Of a stretch of DNA of 64,000 nucleotides, positions 26,666 to 35,495 are shown piece by piece. This DNA is from Flavobacterium acetivorans. GTDB taxonomy: Bacteria > Bacteroidota > Bacteroidia > Flavobacteriales > Flavobacteriaceae. The stretch spans positions 3,162,001-3,226,000 of the forward strand of contig NZ_CP087132.1 of NCBI RefSeq assembly GCF_020911885.1, read 5' to 3'. Positions within the stretch are counted from its first letter, which is position 1; each line of letters starts with the position of its first letter. Below the pieces are notes generated by a model, which was given only the letters and a program-made list of their open reading frames with translations, was not told where the DNA came from and did not search any database. The position numbers and the translations under genes are program-made.

Positions 26666-29659
26666 ATGAAATTACTCTTTCGCAATGCTTTTTTAATTTT
26701 GACTTTGCAATTACTTTCTTTGCAAACTCATGCTATGACAAACAAAGAGGGCTCTGACAAAACCAATACAGATCCAATAATAGCGTCAAAAACTATTAAA
26801 GTAACACTGGATTCTTCTTTTCCAAGAATCATTCAATACAATTGGATTGCTAACGGAAATGTGCTTTATGGACAAGAAGATCAGTTATCGCAAGTATTGA
26901 TTAACGGTACACTTTACAAGCCCAAAACGACATTTTCGATAGCGAAAAACACTGCAAACTACGTATTAGACATTGCTGAAATCAAAGTTTCGGTAAAAGT
27001 CCAAATCAAAGTAGTATCGAATATTGTTGAATTTAATGTAACTCAAATCGCCGAAAATGGAACTTTCAAAGTGAGCACTTTTGAAATTCCAAACCATAAT
27101 TTGGTTTCTGTGAGAAGTTCACAACCGGAGGCTTCTTTTGCCGGAGCAAAAATGTTTACTGCCGTAAAAGGAACTGGAGACGAATTTTTACCGCTTAAAG
27201 CCACAATGGCGAAAGATAGCATCGCAAAAAATTATTTGTATGGCATTGTCAATACAGCTCAATTAGCAGCAAGTATATGGAGTAATTCCGTTACGGAAAA
27301 AAATGACGACACTAGAGTTCAGAAACAAACGGTTGCAAAAGCAGACTATGCCCGTACAGGAATATGGAGCGGTTCTTGGATTTACCGTGCCAAAGGAATG
27401 AAAACTACTGACCCGCTTCCGGCGGCTAAAATTGTTATCACCAATGATGCAAACGGAGACAATAAAGTAGACTGGCAAGATGGCGCAATCCCCTTTAGAA
27501 GCATCATGAACAACCCATTGGGCAGCGATAAAGTAAAGGATTTAGTGGTGCAACGCATCCCAATGAATTTTGGTAGTCAGGCAACCAATCCATTTACCAA
27601 AACATTGGACGAAACCAAAAGAATTTACCTTAATACAGATGGTTTGGGTCAATATGTAATCCTAAAAGGATACGGATCCGAAGGACATGACTCTAAACAT
27701 CCTGATTACGGAGACATCGGAAAAAGACAGGGCGGAGCCAAAGACATGGAGATGCTTTTAAAGCAAGCCAAAAAATACAATGCTTTCATGGGCGTGCATA
27801 TCAACGCGACAGAATCTTATCCAGAAGCTGCCGCTTTTGACGATTCTTTGGTTGACAAAACCAAGAAAGGTTGGGATTGGCTTGATCCTTCCTACTATAT
27901 CAATAAGCGTTACGATGCCAGTACAAATAATAGAATGATGAGACTTAAATCCCTAAAGGATCAAGTTCCTTCATTGGCATTTATTTATTGCGATGTTTGG
28001 TATGCCAAAGGAAGTTGGGACAGCCGAAAATTAGGTCGTGAAATCCATTCTTTGGGATTAACATTGACGACTGAATTTCCTAATGATCACGAATATGATG
28101 CGGTTTGGAACCACTGGGCCGTTGATTACAATTATGGAGGAAAAGACATCAAAGGATTCAACAGTCAAATTGTTCGATTCATTCGCAACCACCAAAAAGA
28201 CACCTGGATTGCCAGACATCCGCTGTTAGGCGGAGCAGAAATGGATGATTTTGAAGGATGGCAAGGAAGAAACAATATCGATAATACCATCGAAATGACT
28301 TTCGGCACAGACTTGGCAACAAAATACCTACAGCATTTCCCAATCCTTAAATGGGAAGAAAATACTATTTCTCTTGAAAAAAAGGTAACCGTAAGTCTCG
28401 TTTCAGGTAAAAGAACCATTACCAAAGATGGCAGAACGATACTAAATGACAACAGCTACCTTTTGCCTTGGAATCCTTATACCGAAGAAAAATTGTATCA
28501 TTGGAATCAAACCGGAGGTACATCTACATGGGAATTGCCAAAAAGTTGGGCAAATTTAAAAACGGTTCAATTGTATAAATTGACGGATCAAGGAAGAGAA
28601 TTTGTACAACAAATTGAGGTAAAAAACGGTCAAGTTGTTTTGCAGGCCGATCCAAAAACGCCTTATGTTTTAGACAAAAAGAAAAGCGATTCAAAGATTG
28701 TTGCTGATTTTGGAGAAGGAACTTTTATAAAAGATCCCGGTTTCAACAGCGGTAATTTAAAAAACTGGAAAGTTGAAGGCAACGGAGCTAGCGTAGTTCG
28801 CAATAAAATCGGACAGTATGAACTTGAAATTAGCGGAACAACTCCTGTTACAGTAAGTCAAACGCTTACCGGATTAACAGCTGGTAGTTATTATGCTTCA
28901 GTATATGTTTCAACTAGTTCTGACAGAAGAGCTTATTTAGGCGTTAACAATTACGGAGGACAAGAAGTGAGCAACTATGCCAACAACTCATTGTGGAAAA
29001 ACTATATTTCTGCCGATTCGAAACACGATACCAACATGCAACGTATGTATGTATTTTTTAAAGTTCCTCAAGGGCAAACCACGGCAAATTTATTCCTTCG
29101 TGCCGAAGCAGGTACTGCGCAAGTTCTTTTTGATGATGTGCGAGTGGCCGCAATAAAACTGACAGCAAAACCTTCGAATGTGTTTTTTGAAGAAAACTTC
29201 GAAAATATTCCTGACGGACTATATCCTTTTATCAAAGGAGCTGCCGGAGGTGTAAATGACCCGAGAACCCATTTAGCCGAACTACACGCTCCTTATACTC
29301 AAAAAGGATGGAATGAAAAACCAATTGATGACGTAATCAACGGTAACTGGTCGCTAAAAGCGCATGGAGAAGAAGCGGGACTTTTACTTCAAACTATTCC
29401 GCAAACCATTCGATTCAAAGCTGGCAAAACCTATAGTGTGACTTTCAATTACCAAGCATCGGGAGCTGATTATGCATTAGTGATGGGAGACGGAAACAGT
29501 ACCAAAATTACAATTGCCATTCCTGCTGCAAATACAACAACCAAAACCTCTTTTACCTTCTTGGGATCTGAGAGTGGAAATTCTTGGTTTGGAATCGAAA
29601 AAATCAATGGAAATCAAACTGATTTAGTAATTGATGATTTAGTTATCATCGAGAATTAA
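26666..29659 (+). CDS. Secreted endo-alpha-N-acetylgalactosaminidase-like glycosidase (GH101)
   Basis: A 997-residue exported protein (signal peptide about 1-23) that matches GH101 organisation. An N-terminal beta-sandwich precedes a TIM barrel with the nucleophile-type Asp443 in FIYCDVWY and the acid/base-type Glu470 in LTTEFPNDHE. C-terminal beta domains, one resembling a carbohydrate-binding module (about 690-830), follow. GH101 enzymes release the core-1 disaccharide Gal-beta-1,3-GalNAc from Ser/Thr of mucin-type glycoproteins. No sus genes, sulfatases or other glycosidases are adjacent, and there is no type IX C-terminal sorting domain that I recognise. Confidence 0.83.
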   Translation: MKLLFRNAFLILTLQLLSLQTHAMTNKEGSDKTNTDPIIASKTIKVTLDSSFPRIIQYNWIANGNVLYGQEDQLSQVLINGTLYKPKTTFSIAKNTANYVLDIAEIKVSVKVQIKVVSNIVEFNVTQIAENGTFKVSTFEIPNHNLVSVRSSQPEASFAGAKMFTAVKGTGDEFLPLKATMAKDSIAKNYLYGIVNTAQLAASIWSNSVTEKNDDTRVQKQTVAKADYARTGIWSGSWIYRAKGMKTTDPLPAAKIVITNDANGDNKVDWQDGAIPFRSIMNNPLGSDKVKDLVVQRIPMNFGSQATNPFTKTLDETKRIYLNTDGLGQYVILKGYGSEGHDSKHPDYGDIGKRQGGAKDMEMLLKQAKKYNAFMGVHINATESYPEAAAFDDSLVDKTKKGWDWLDPSYYINKRYDASTNNRMMRLKSLKDQVPSLAFIYCDVWYAKGSWDSRKLGREIHSLGLTLTTEFPNDHEYDAVWNHWAVDYNYGGKDIKGFNSQIVRFIRNHQKDTWIARHPLLGGAEMDDFEGWQGRNNIDNTIEMTFGTDLATKYLQHFPILKWEENTISLEKKVTVSLVSGKRTITKDGRTILNDNSYLLPWNPYTEEKLYHWNQTGGTSTWELPKSWANLKTVQLYKLTDQGREFVQQIEVKNGQVVLQADPKTPYVLDKKKSDSKIVADFGEGTFIKDPGFNSGNLKNWKVEGNGASVVRNKIGQYELEISGTTPVTVSQTLTGLTAGSYYASVYVSTSSDRRAYLGVNNYGGQEVSNYANNSLWKNYISADSKHDTNMQRMYVFFKVPQGQTTANLFLRAEAGTAQVLFDDVRVAAIKLTAKPSNVFFEENFENIPDGLYPFIKGAAGGVNDPRTHLAELHAPYTQKGWNEKPIDDVINGNWSLKAHGEEAGLLLQTIPQTIRFKAGKTYSVTFNYQASGADYALVMGDGNSTKITIAIPAANTTTKTSFTFLGSESGNSWFGIEKINGNQTDLVIDDLVIIEN

Positions 29660-30035
29660 TTTACTGGGCAATCCAAAAAATTGATTCAAATTCAATAACA
29701 TTAAAAAAGAGCTCTCAATAAGCTGTTCTTTTAACTTTAAAGCAAGCTCGTTTAAACGGGCTTGCTTTTTTTTAATCCCAAACCAAGATTTTTTTTAGTC
29801 CGTATTTTCAATTACATTTGCTTCCAAATTTTATTCAAATATTAACATTTGAATGATCTATTCAGATTGTATTTCCTAAAACTACAATCCTGAATTTAAA
29901 GCGCAAAACCGCTTTAAGAATATCTTTTGCACAAAAAAAACTATTATGAAATGAGCATAACGAAGATTGGATGCAAACACCAATAGCAGTTATGCGAATT
30001 ACATATGACCTTTAAAAAATAATAAATAGCTACAT
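29660..30035. other. Intergenic region with terminator and two inverted repeats
   Basis: These 376 bases hold the terminator of the GH101 gene (29740-29773), then two perfect 8-bp inverted repeats, each with a 6-base spacer: ATTCAAAT/ATTTGAAT (29833-29854) and TTAAAGCG/CGCTTTAA (29896-29917). I saw no ORF, RNA gene or clear TAnnTTTG box. The repeats may be operators for the adenosine deaminase gene. Confidence 0.55.
29740..29773 (+). terminator. Intrinsic terminator after the GH101 gene
   Basis: An 11-bp stem AAGCAAGCTCG/CGGGCTTGCTT (one G-T pair) with loop TTTAAA and a run of eight T. Confidence 0.92.
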
Positions 30036-31454
30036 ATGAAACTAATTTATACGCTTCTTTTCTCAGCAATTCTGAATCTGAGTTACTCGCAATCCCCTAG
30101 CCTTTATTTGGAAAAAATTAGAGATAATGAAGCTGCTTTAACGGCTTTCTTTTCGCAAATGCCAAAAGGTGGCGACTTACACCATCATTTTAGCGGTTCC
30201 ATTTATGCAGAACCCATCTTGGAAGATGCCATAAATGACGATTTTTACCTGAATACCACAACCATGGAAGTGCTTAAAGAGAAACCCGCCAAAGGAAACT
30301 GGGAGCTTTTTTCCAGCCTGCGAAATAAAGGTCAACTTGATTTTTACAAACAGCAAATAATGGAAAAATGGTCCGTGAAGGATTACAACCATGTGAGTTA
30401 TCCGTCAGATAAATTGTTTTTTGAATCTTTTGGCAAATTTAGCCCAGCCATTGAAGGACATTTTGGCGAAGGTTTATTGGAATTAAAAAACAGGGCTATT
30501 TCTGAAAATGTGAGTTATATTGAAACCCAATTATCGACAATTCCTTCCGACATTAACACTACTGATTTATCTGACTTCAATGTAAAATTAAGAGAATTAG
30601 CTGCTAAAAAAGATGAAAACGGAATCAAAGTGCTTCTTGATTCTCTTTACGCCACTTTATTAAAAAGAGAAGCAGCAAAATACGCCGAAGATTTTAATGT
30701 CAATTTTGTTAGCAAAATGCACCAAGAACTAAAGATTGATGATGCTCTTTTTACGATGCGTTATCAAAATTTTGTGTTGCGATTTATGGAACCGGTAGAT
30801 TTATTTAAAAATTTAGTAATCACCTTTATATCAGCCGATAGCAGTCCGCTTATGGCTGGAGTCAACATCGTGTCTCCGGAAGATGGCGAAACTTCGATGA
30901 AAGATTATTGGTTGCACATGGTAATGTTCAAATATTGTAACGGGCGTTTTCCAAACGTAAAATACACCATGCATGCGGGTGAGCTAACCTTAGGATTGGT
31001 TCAACCCGAAGATTTAACTTGGCACATTCACGAAGCGGTTCATACTGCCGGATCCAATCGTATTGGTCATGGAGTTGATATTGCTTATGAGAATAAATCT
31101 TATGAATTATTGCGTTATATGGCTAAGAATGATATCCCAGTTGAAATCAATTTGGTCAGCAATGAGTTCATTTTAAAAGTCAAAGAAAACCGCCATCCGA
31201 TCTCTTTATACAGAGCTTTTAATGTTCCTATCGTCATCAGTACGGATGATGCCGGAATATTAAGAACTAATATGACTGAGCAATATGTTTTATTAGCCAA
31301 GAGATACAAAGATGTTACTTATGCCGATATCAAGAATTATGTTTACAATAGTATCAATTACAGCTTTATCAAAGACAAATCTGTTAAGAAAAAATTACTA
31401 AAAGACTTAGATAATCGCTTTAAAACTTTTGAGGCCAATTTCCCTTTAAAATAA
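30036..31454 (+). CDS. Exported adenosine deaminase family protein
   Basis: A 472-residue metal-dependent deaminase with a signal peptide (MKLIYTLLFSAILNLSYS), so it acts outside the cytoplasm. Zinc and catalytic residues are present: HxH at 49-51 (DLHHHFSG), His313 and Glu316 in HAGE, His345 in RIGHGVDI, and Asp404-Asp405 in STDDAG. It converts adenosine (or a related purine nucleoside) to inosine. It is longer than cytosolic Add, as in secreted ADGF-type members. rlmH follows 6 bases later. With the exported nucleotidase pair at 14-16 kb it could serve extracellular purine salvage (inference). Confidence 0.9.
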   Translation: MKLIYTLLFSAILNLSYSQSPSLYLEKIRDNEAALTAFFSQMPKGGDLHHHFSGSIYAEPILEDAINDDFYLNTTTMEVLKEKPAKGNWELFSSLRNKGQLDFYKQQIMEKWSVKDYNHVSYPSDKLFFESFGKFSPAIEGHFGEGLLELKNRAISENVSYIETQLSTIPSDINTTDLSDFNVKLRELAAKKDENGIKVLLDSLYATLLKREAAKYAEDFNVNFVSKMHQELKIDDALFTMRYQNFVLRFMEPVDLFKNLVITFISADSSPLMAGVNIVSPEDGETSMKDYWLHMVMFKYCNGRFPNVKYTMHAGELTLGLVQPEDLTWHIHEAVHTAGSNRIGHGVDIAYENKSYELLRYMAKNDIPVEINLVSNEFILKVKENRHPISLYRAFNVPIVISTDDAGILRTNMTEQYVLLAKRYKDVTYADIKNYVYNSINYSFIKDKSVKKKLLKDLDNRFKTFEANFPLK

Positions 31455-31460
31455 TCCTCA

Positions 31461-31934
31461 ATGAACATCAAACTCATCGCCATTGGCAAAACCGACAATA
31501 AAGCCTTACAATCGTTAATAGACGATTACACCAAGCGTTTGTCTTTTTATATCAAATTTGATTTGGAAATTATTCCTGACATTAAGAATGTAAAAAACTT
31601 ATCTGAAACGCAACAAAAAGAAAAAGAAGGCGAATTAATTTTGGCAAAAATAGCGCCTACTGACCAATTGATTTTATTGGATGAAAATGGGAAAAACTTC
31701 TCTAGTATGGGTTTTTCGGAAGAATTACAAAAGAAGATGAATTCAGGAATCAAAACTTTGGTATTTGTCATTGGTGGACCTTATGGTTTTTCGGATACGG
31801 TCTATGCCAAAGCGCAAGGCAAAATTTCGCTTTCCTTAATGACTTTTTCCCACCAAATGGTGCGATTGTTTTTTATCGAACAATTGTATCGCGGTTTTAC
31901 CATTTTAAGAAATGAACCGTATCACCATCAATAA
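31461..31934 (+). CDS. rlmH: 23S rRNA pseudouridine-1915 N3-methyltransferase RlmH
   Basis: A 157-residue SPOUT methyltransferase that modifies pseudouridine 1915 in helix 69 of 23S rRNA, in assembled ribosomes. The trefoil-knot signature is IGGPYGFSD and the end is QLYRGFTILRNEPYHHQ, both typical. The start lies 6 bases after the adenosine deaminase stop, so it is probably expressed from the same transcript. Confidence 0.97.
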   Translation: MNIKLIAIGKTDNKALQSLIDDYTKRLSFYIKFDLEIIPDIKNVKNLSETQQKEKEGELILAKIAPTDQLILLDENGKNFSSMGFSEELQKKMNSGIKTLVFVIGGPYGFSDTVYAKAQGKISLSLMTFSHQMVRLFFIEQLYRGFTILRNEPYHHQ

Positions 31935-31957
31935 AAAGGGTGTATTTGTTGATTCGT

Positions 31958-32587
31958 TTAGAAGATGAATTCTTGAGGTACTTCTTTCTTAAAAGTATCT
32001 AATTCTGCTATCGAAATCTTAGTTAGCAAATAGTCTTCAAAGCTCATATTTTTATCAAAAACTAAAACAATTTTAGGATTATTTTCAAAATTAAAACTAT
32101 TCACATAATTCAAGATCTCACTCTTTTTTATTTTGTCATCATTAACTAAGACCAAATCAGTTCCTTTTTTGAAATAAAAAATTAAACCTTCATTTAAAGG
32201 TTTATCCATTTTATAATACACTTTTGTAAAAGGAATAAAAGCCATGTTTTTTCCAATAGAATCAGCATAAGCATAATAATTTTCGGCCTTTTCGTTTTTA
32301 TGGGCTTTTTCTTCGCGCTTTTTCTCTTGCAATTTCATGACTTCGGGGATTACGATTCGCAACGGCAAACGTTTGTCAATATTAAAAATCCAATTGGTCG
32401 TGATAATGCTGTTTTTTCGGTTGACTTCGGCCAAAGTATCCTTGCCTTTTGTTCTAAAAAAAACATAGATTGGCGAATGATCCAAGACATCGCTCACAAC
32501 AGTTTTATTGGATTTTGGCAATAAAATATCTTCTTTGTTTCCACAGGAAAACAATAAAAAAACAATCGCTACACTTAAATATTTCAT
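31958..32587 (-). CDS. Lipoprotein of unknown function
   Basis: A 209-residue lipoprotein (MKYLSVAIVFLLFSCGNK). I use the ATG at 32587, which follows the folP stop by one base and gives a clean signal peptide, rather than an ATG three codons earlier inside folP. The mature part is charged, with an EKKREEKAHKNEKAE helix, and has no motif that I recognise. It is coupled to folP and may be carried along as a conserved neighbour only. Confidence 0.8.
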   Translation of the reverse strand: MKYLSVAIVFLLFSCGNKEDILLPKSNKTVVSDVLDHSPIYVFFRTKGKDTLAEVNRKNSIITTNWIFNIDKRLPLRIVIPEVMKLQEKKREEKAHKNEKAENYYAYADSIGKNMAFIPFTKVYYKMDKPLNEGLIFYFKKGTDLVLVNDDKIKKSEILNYVNSFNFENNPKIVLVFDKNMSFEDYLLTKISIAELDTFKKEVPQEFIF

Positions 32588-32588
32588 T

Positions 32589-33434
32589 TTACACATTCAT
32601 TTTATTCCACAATTGAACACATTCTACCGCTTCTTTCACATCGTGAACCCTAAGAATTGATGCGCCTTTAGTCAAAGCAATTGTATTCAAAAAAGTAGTT
32701 CCGTTCAAAGCTTCTTCCGGGCTGGAATTTAGCGTTTTATAGATCATCGATTTTCTTGATATTCCAACCAACAAAGGCAAATCTAACATCTGAAATAATT
32801 CCATTTTTCGCATTACTTCATAATTTTGCTTTATTGTTTTGGCAAAACCAAAACCGGGATCAATAATTAAATCATTTATTCCAAAACTTCTGGCTTTATT
32901 GATTTTCTCCGAAAAATAAAAAAGCATCTCCTTGATAATGTCCTCATAATTCGTCTTACTTTGCATGGTTTGTGGAGTACCGCGCATGTGCATCATAATG
33001 TAAGGAACATTGTGTTTAGCAATGACTTCAAACATTTTATCGTCAAGCTCGCCAGCTGCAATATCGTTGATAATTGCCGCTCCGTTATCGATACAGGCAT
33101 TGGCTACTTCGGCTCTAAAAGTATCGATAGAAAGTAAGGCTTCAGGAAAATGTTTCAAGATCAATTGAACCGCAGGAATGATTCGGTCCAGCTCTTCTTG
33201 CTCCGAAACGAACTCTGCACTGGGTTTACTGGAATAGGCTCCTATATCAATAAAAGTGGCACCTTCTGCTATTATTTTCTCTGCCTTAGATAGGATTTCA
33301 CTCTCTGCATTATATTTTCCGCCATCAAAAAAAGAATTGGGCGTCACATTTAAAATCCCCATAATCTTGGGAATTGATAAATCGATTAATTGTCCTTTGC
33401 AGTTAATTGTCATTGTTTTTTTGTTTTCAGTCAT
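32589..33434 (-). CDS. folP: Dihydropteroate synthase
   Basis: Joins 6-hydroxymethyl-dihydropterin pyrophosphate to p-aminobenzoate in folate synthesis; the target of sulfonamides. The 281 residues form a TIM barrel with the signatures IMGILNVTPNSFFDGG, DIGAYSSKPSAE, LIIDPGFGFAKT and LLVGISRKSM. An alternative start seven codons later (MTINCKGQ) is possible. It is divergent from DUF1599, with an 11-bp hairpin between them. Confidence 0.96.
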   Translation of the reverse strand: MTENKKTMTINCKGQLIDLSIPKIMGILNVTPNSFFDGGKYNAESEILSKAEKIIAEGATFIDIGAYSSKPSAEFVSEQEELDRIIPAVQLILKHFPEALLSIDTFRAEVANACIDNGAAIINDIAAGELDDKMFEVIAKHNVPYIMMHMRGTPQTMQSKTNYEDIIKEMLFYFSEKINKARSFGINDLIIDPGFGFAKTIKQNYEVMRKMELFQMLDLPLLVGISRKSMIYKTLNSSPEEALNGTTFLNTIALTKGASILRVHDVKEAVECVQLWNKMNV

Positions 33435-33452
33435 TTATCCATTTTTGATCAC

Positions 33453-33482
33453 TTAGCTCTTAGTATTCTTTCTAAGAGCTAA
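33453..33482. promoter_or_regulatory. 11-bp inverted repeat between folP and DUF1599
   Basis: TTAGCTCTTAG and CTAAGAGCTAA form a perfect 11-bp stem with an 8-base loop, in the divergent intergenic region 19 bases from the folP start. No T-run on either side, so an operator or leader hairpin is likelier than a terminator. Confidence 0.6.
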
Positions 33483-33537
33483 AACGGCTATATCCAACAA
33501 TCTTTCGGCTTAGATTTCCTTTCCAGAAAAAATATGC

Positions 33538-33545
33538 TATTTTTG
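33538..33545 (+). promoter_or_regulatory. -7 element for the DUF1599 gene
   Basis: TATTTTTG matches TAnnTTTG and is 29 bases before the ATG at 33575. No -33 TTG at suitable spacing. Confidence 0.5.
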
Positions 33546-33574
33546 AAGAAATTTTAGACAAATATACATCAATA

Positions 33575-34117
33575 ATGAATAATACTTCTCAAGAATACGA
33601 TAATGTAATAGCGACTTGTCGTTCCCTTTTTATCAATAAAATGAAAGATTATGGCAGTGCTTGGCGCATATTACGATTGCCTTCTTTAACAGATCAAATT
33701 TTCATAAAAGCGCAAAGAATCAGGAGCCTTCAAGAAAATGAAATCAGAAAAGTTGACGAAGACGAAACGGGCGAATTCATCGGAATCATCAACTATTCCA
33801 TTATGGCGCTGATTCAATTAGAACTTGGCGTAGCGGACCAACCGGATTTAAACGTCGAAAAAGCAACTGAATTGTATGATGCTAAAATAAAGCTAACCAA
33901 AGAATTAATGGAAGCCAAAAACCATGATTATGGCGAAGCTTGGCGCGAAATGCGCGTGAGTTCACTAACTGATTTGATTTTACAAAAACTTCTTCGCGTC
34001 AAACAAATAGAAGACAATAAGGGAAAAACAATCGTTTCTGAAGGAATTGATGCCAATTACCAAGACATGATTAATTACTCCATTTTTGCATTAATATTAA
34101 TGGGATTTAATAAATAA
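33575..34117 (+). CDS. DUF1599 domain protein with internal duplication
   Basis: A 180-residue cytoplasmic protein of DUF1599, unknown function. The sequence is two copies of one motif: DYGSAWRILRLPSLTDQIFIKAQRIRSL in the first half and DYGEAWREMRVSSLTDLILQKLLRVKQI in the second, each followed by an acidic helix and an INYSI(M/F)AL segment. The helical Glu/Asp-rich design recalls MazG-like folds, but I cannot show this. It starts a run with the DoxX-like gene 15 bases downstream. Confidence 0.88.
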   Translation: MNNTSQEYDNVIATCRSLFINKMKDYGSAWRILRLPSLTDQIFIKAQRIRSLQENEIRKVDEDETGEFIGIINYSIMALIQLELGVADQPDLNVEKATELYDAKIKLTKELMEAKNHDYGEAWREMRVSSLTDLILQKLLRVKQIEDNKGKTIVSEGIDANYQDMINYSIFALILMGFNK

Positions 34118-34132
34118 ACATTTATATAAAAT

Positions 34133-35233
34133 ATGAAAAATATCATTACGCAATTCTCTAGACTTTTCGTTGGACTACTATTTATCATTTCGGGATTGAT
34201 CAAACTGAATGATCCTGTAGGATTTTCTTATAAACTGGCCGAATATTTTAGTGAGCCCGTTTTTAACATCCCTTTTTTAGTGCCTTTCTCTTTGGCTTTA
34301 GCCTTGTTTTTAGTGATTCTGGAAGTGGTTTTAGGAGTTATGTTATTGATTGGCTACAAATCTAAAGTTACGATTTGGAGCTTATTGATTCTAATTGTCT
34401 TATTTACGTTTTTAACTTTTTATTCCGCTTATTTTGATGTGGTAAAAGACTGTGGTTGTTTTGGTGATGCTTTAAAACTGACGCCTTGGCAATCCTTCAC
34501 TAAGGATATTATCCTATTGTTCTTTATCCTTATTTTATTTTTAAATCAAAAATTAGTAAAACCATTATTTGAAAATAAGATACAAAATCTAATCGCTTAC
34601 GTAACCATCATTTTATGCATGTTTATGGCCGTTTGGGTTCTTAATCATTTGCCTCTAATTGATTTCAGACCTTATAAAGTGGGATCAAATATCCAAAAAG
34701 GAATGGAAATTCCTGAAGGAGCTCCAAAATCGGTCGTAGAAATGCTTTTTATTTACAATGTTAATGGGGTAAACAAAGAATTTTCTGAAAAAGATTTGAT
34801 GAATATTCCTGAAGGCGCCACCTTTGTAGACCGAAAAGACAAAGTGATTACCGAAGGTTATGTCCCTCCTATTCATGATTTCACTATGATGAAGGACGGC
34901 ATTGATTATAAAGACGAATTACTATTGGAACCAAAATTGATGATAGCAGTCGCCTATGACTTGAATATTTCTGAAGAAGACGGTATGCTAAAATTGGAAA
35001 AACTACATCAAGAAGCCCAAACTAAAGGATACAAAGTAATTGGTATGACTAACTCAACCGAAGAAGAAATTGCTAAGACTAAGAAAAAATACGGCCTTAC
35101 ATTTGATTTCTACACCTGTGACGCCATTACCTTGAAAACAATTGAAAGATCTAATCCTAGTATCGTCATTCTTGAAAAAGGAACCGTAAAACAAAAAGTG
35201 CATTACAACGACATCAAAGATTTGAAATTGTAA
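34133..35233 (+). CDS. DoxX/MauE-like membrane protein with C-terminal redox-type domain (BT_3928 family)
   Basis: A 366-residue protein with four to five transmembrane segments in its first 165 residues, including the DoxX/MauE motif DCGCFGD. A C-terminal periplasmic domain resembles thioredoxin-fold proteins (YDLNISEEDG, GYKVIGMTNS, FDFYTCD) but lacks a CxxC pair. MauE relatives support disulfide formation, so a role in thiol redox or quinone-linked oxidation is plausible. The next gene is a thioredoxin-like lipoprotein, which strengthens this. It ends at a strong terminator. Confidence 0.82.
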   Translation: MKNIITQFSRLFVGLLFIISGLIKLNDPVGFSYKLAEYFSEPVFNIPFLVPFSLALALFLVILEVVLGVMLLIGYKSKVTIWSLLILIVLFTFLTFYSAYFDVVKDCGCFGDALKLTPWQSFTKDIILLFFILILFLNQKLVKPLFENKIQNLIAYVTIILCMFMAVWVLNHLPLIDFRPYKVGSNIQKGMEIPEGAPKSVVEMLFIYNVNGVNKEFSEKDLMNIPEGATFVDRKDKVITEGYVPPIHDFTMMKDGIDYKDELLLEPKLMIAVAYDLNISEEDGMLKLEKLHQEAQTKGYKVIGMTNSTEEEIAKTKKKYGLTFDFYTCDAITLKTIERSNPSIVILEKGTVKQKVHYNDIKDLKL

Positions 35234-35240
35234 AAACAGA

Positions 35241-35286
35241 AAAGGTTTCAAGTTTCAACTATTTTGACACTTGAAACCTTTTTTTA
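35241..35286 (+). terminator. Intrinsic terminator after the DoxX-like gene
   Basis: A 13-bp perfect stem AAAGGTTTCAAGT/ACTTGAAACCTTT with a 15-base loop and a following T-run. Confidence 0.9.
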
Positions 35287-35495
35287 TTTAGACAAAAAAA
35301 GAAAGACAAACCTCTTTTATTTAAACCCTTTTGAATCCCAAAAGGAAAATAATACTTCTTAAATCAAAACGCTCTGTTTAATTTATTAACTATAACGTTA
35401 TCATTTTTTTGATTTTCCAATTCTGCCTTCAAAAATTCATAATACCTTTATCTCATTCCATTTGTTTGTTTAACTTTACTGAAATTATACTAAAA

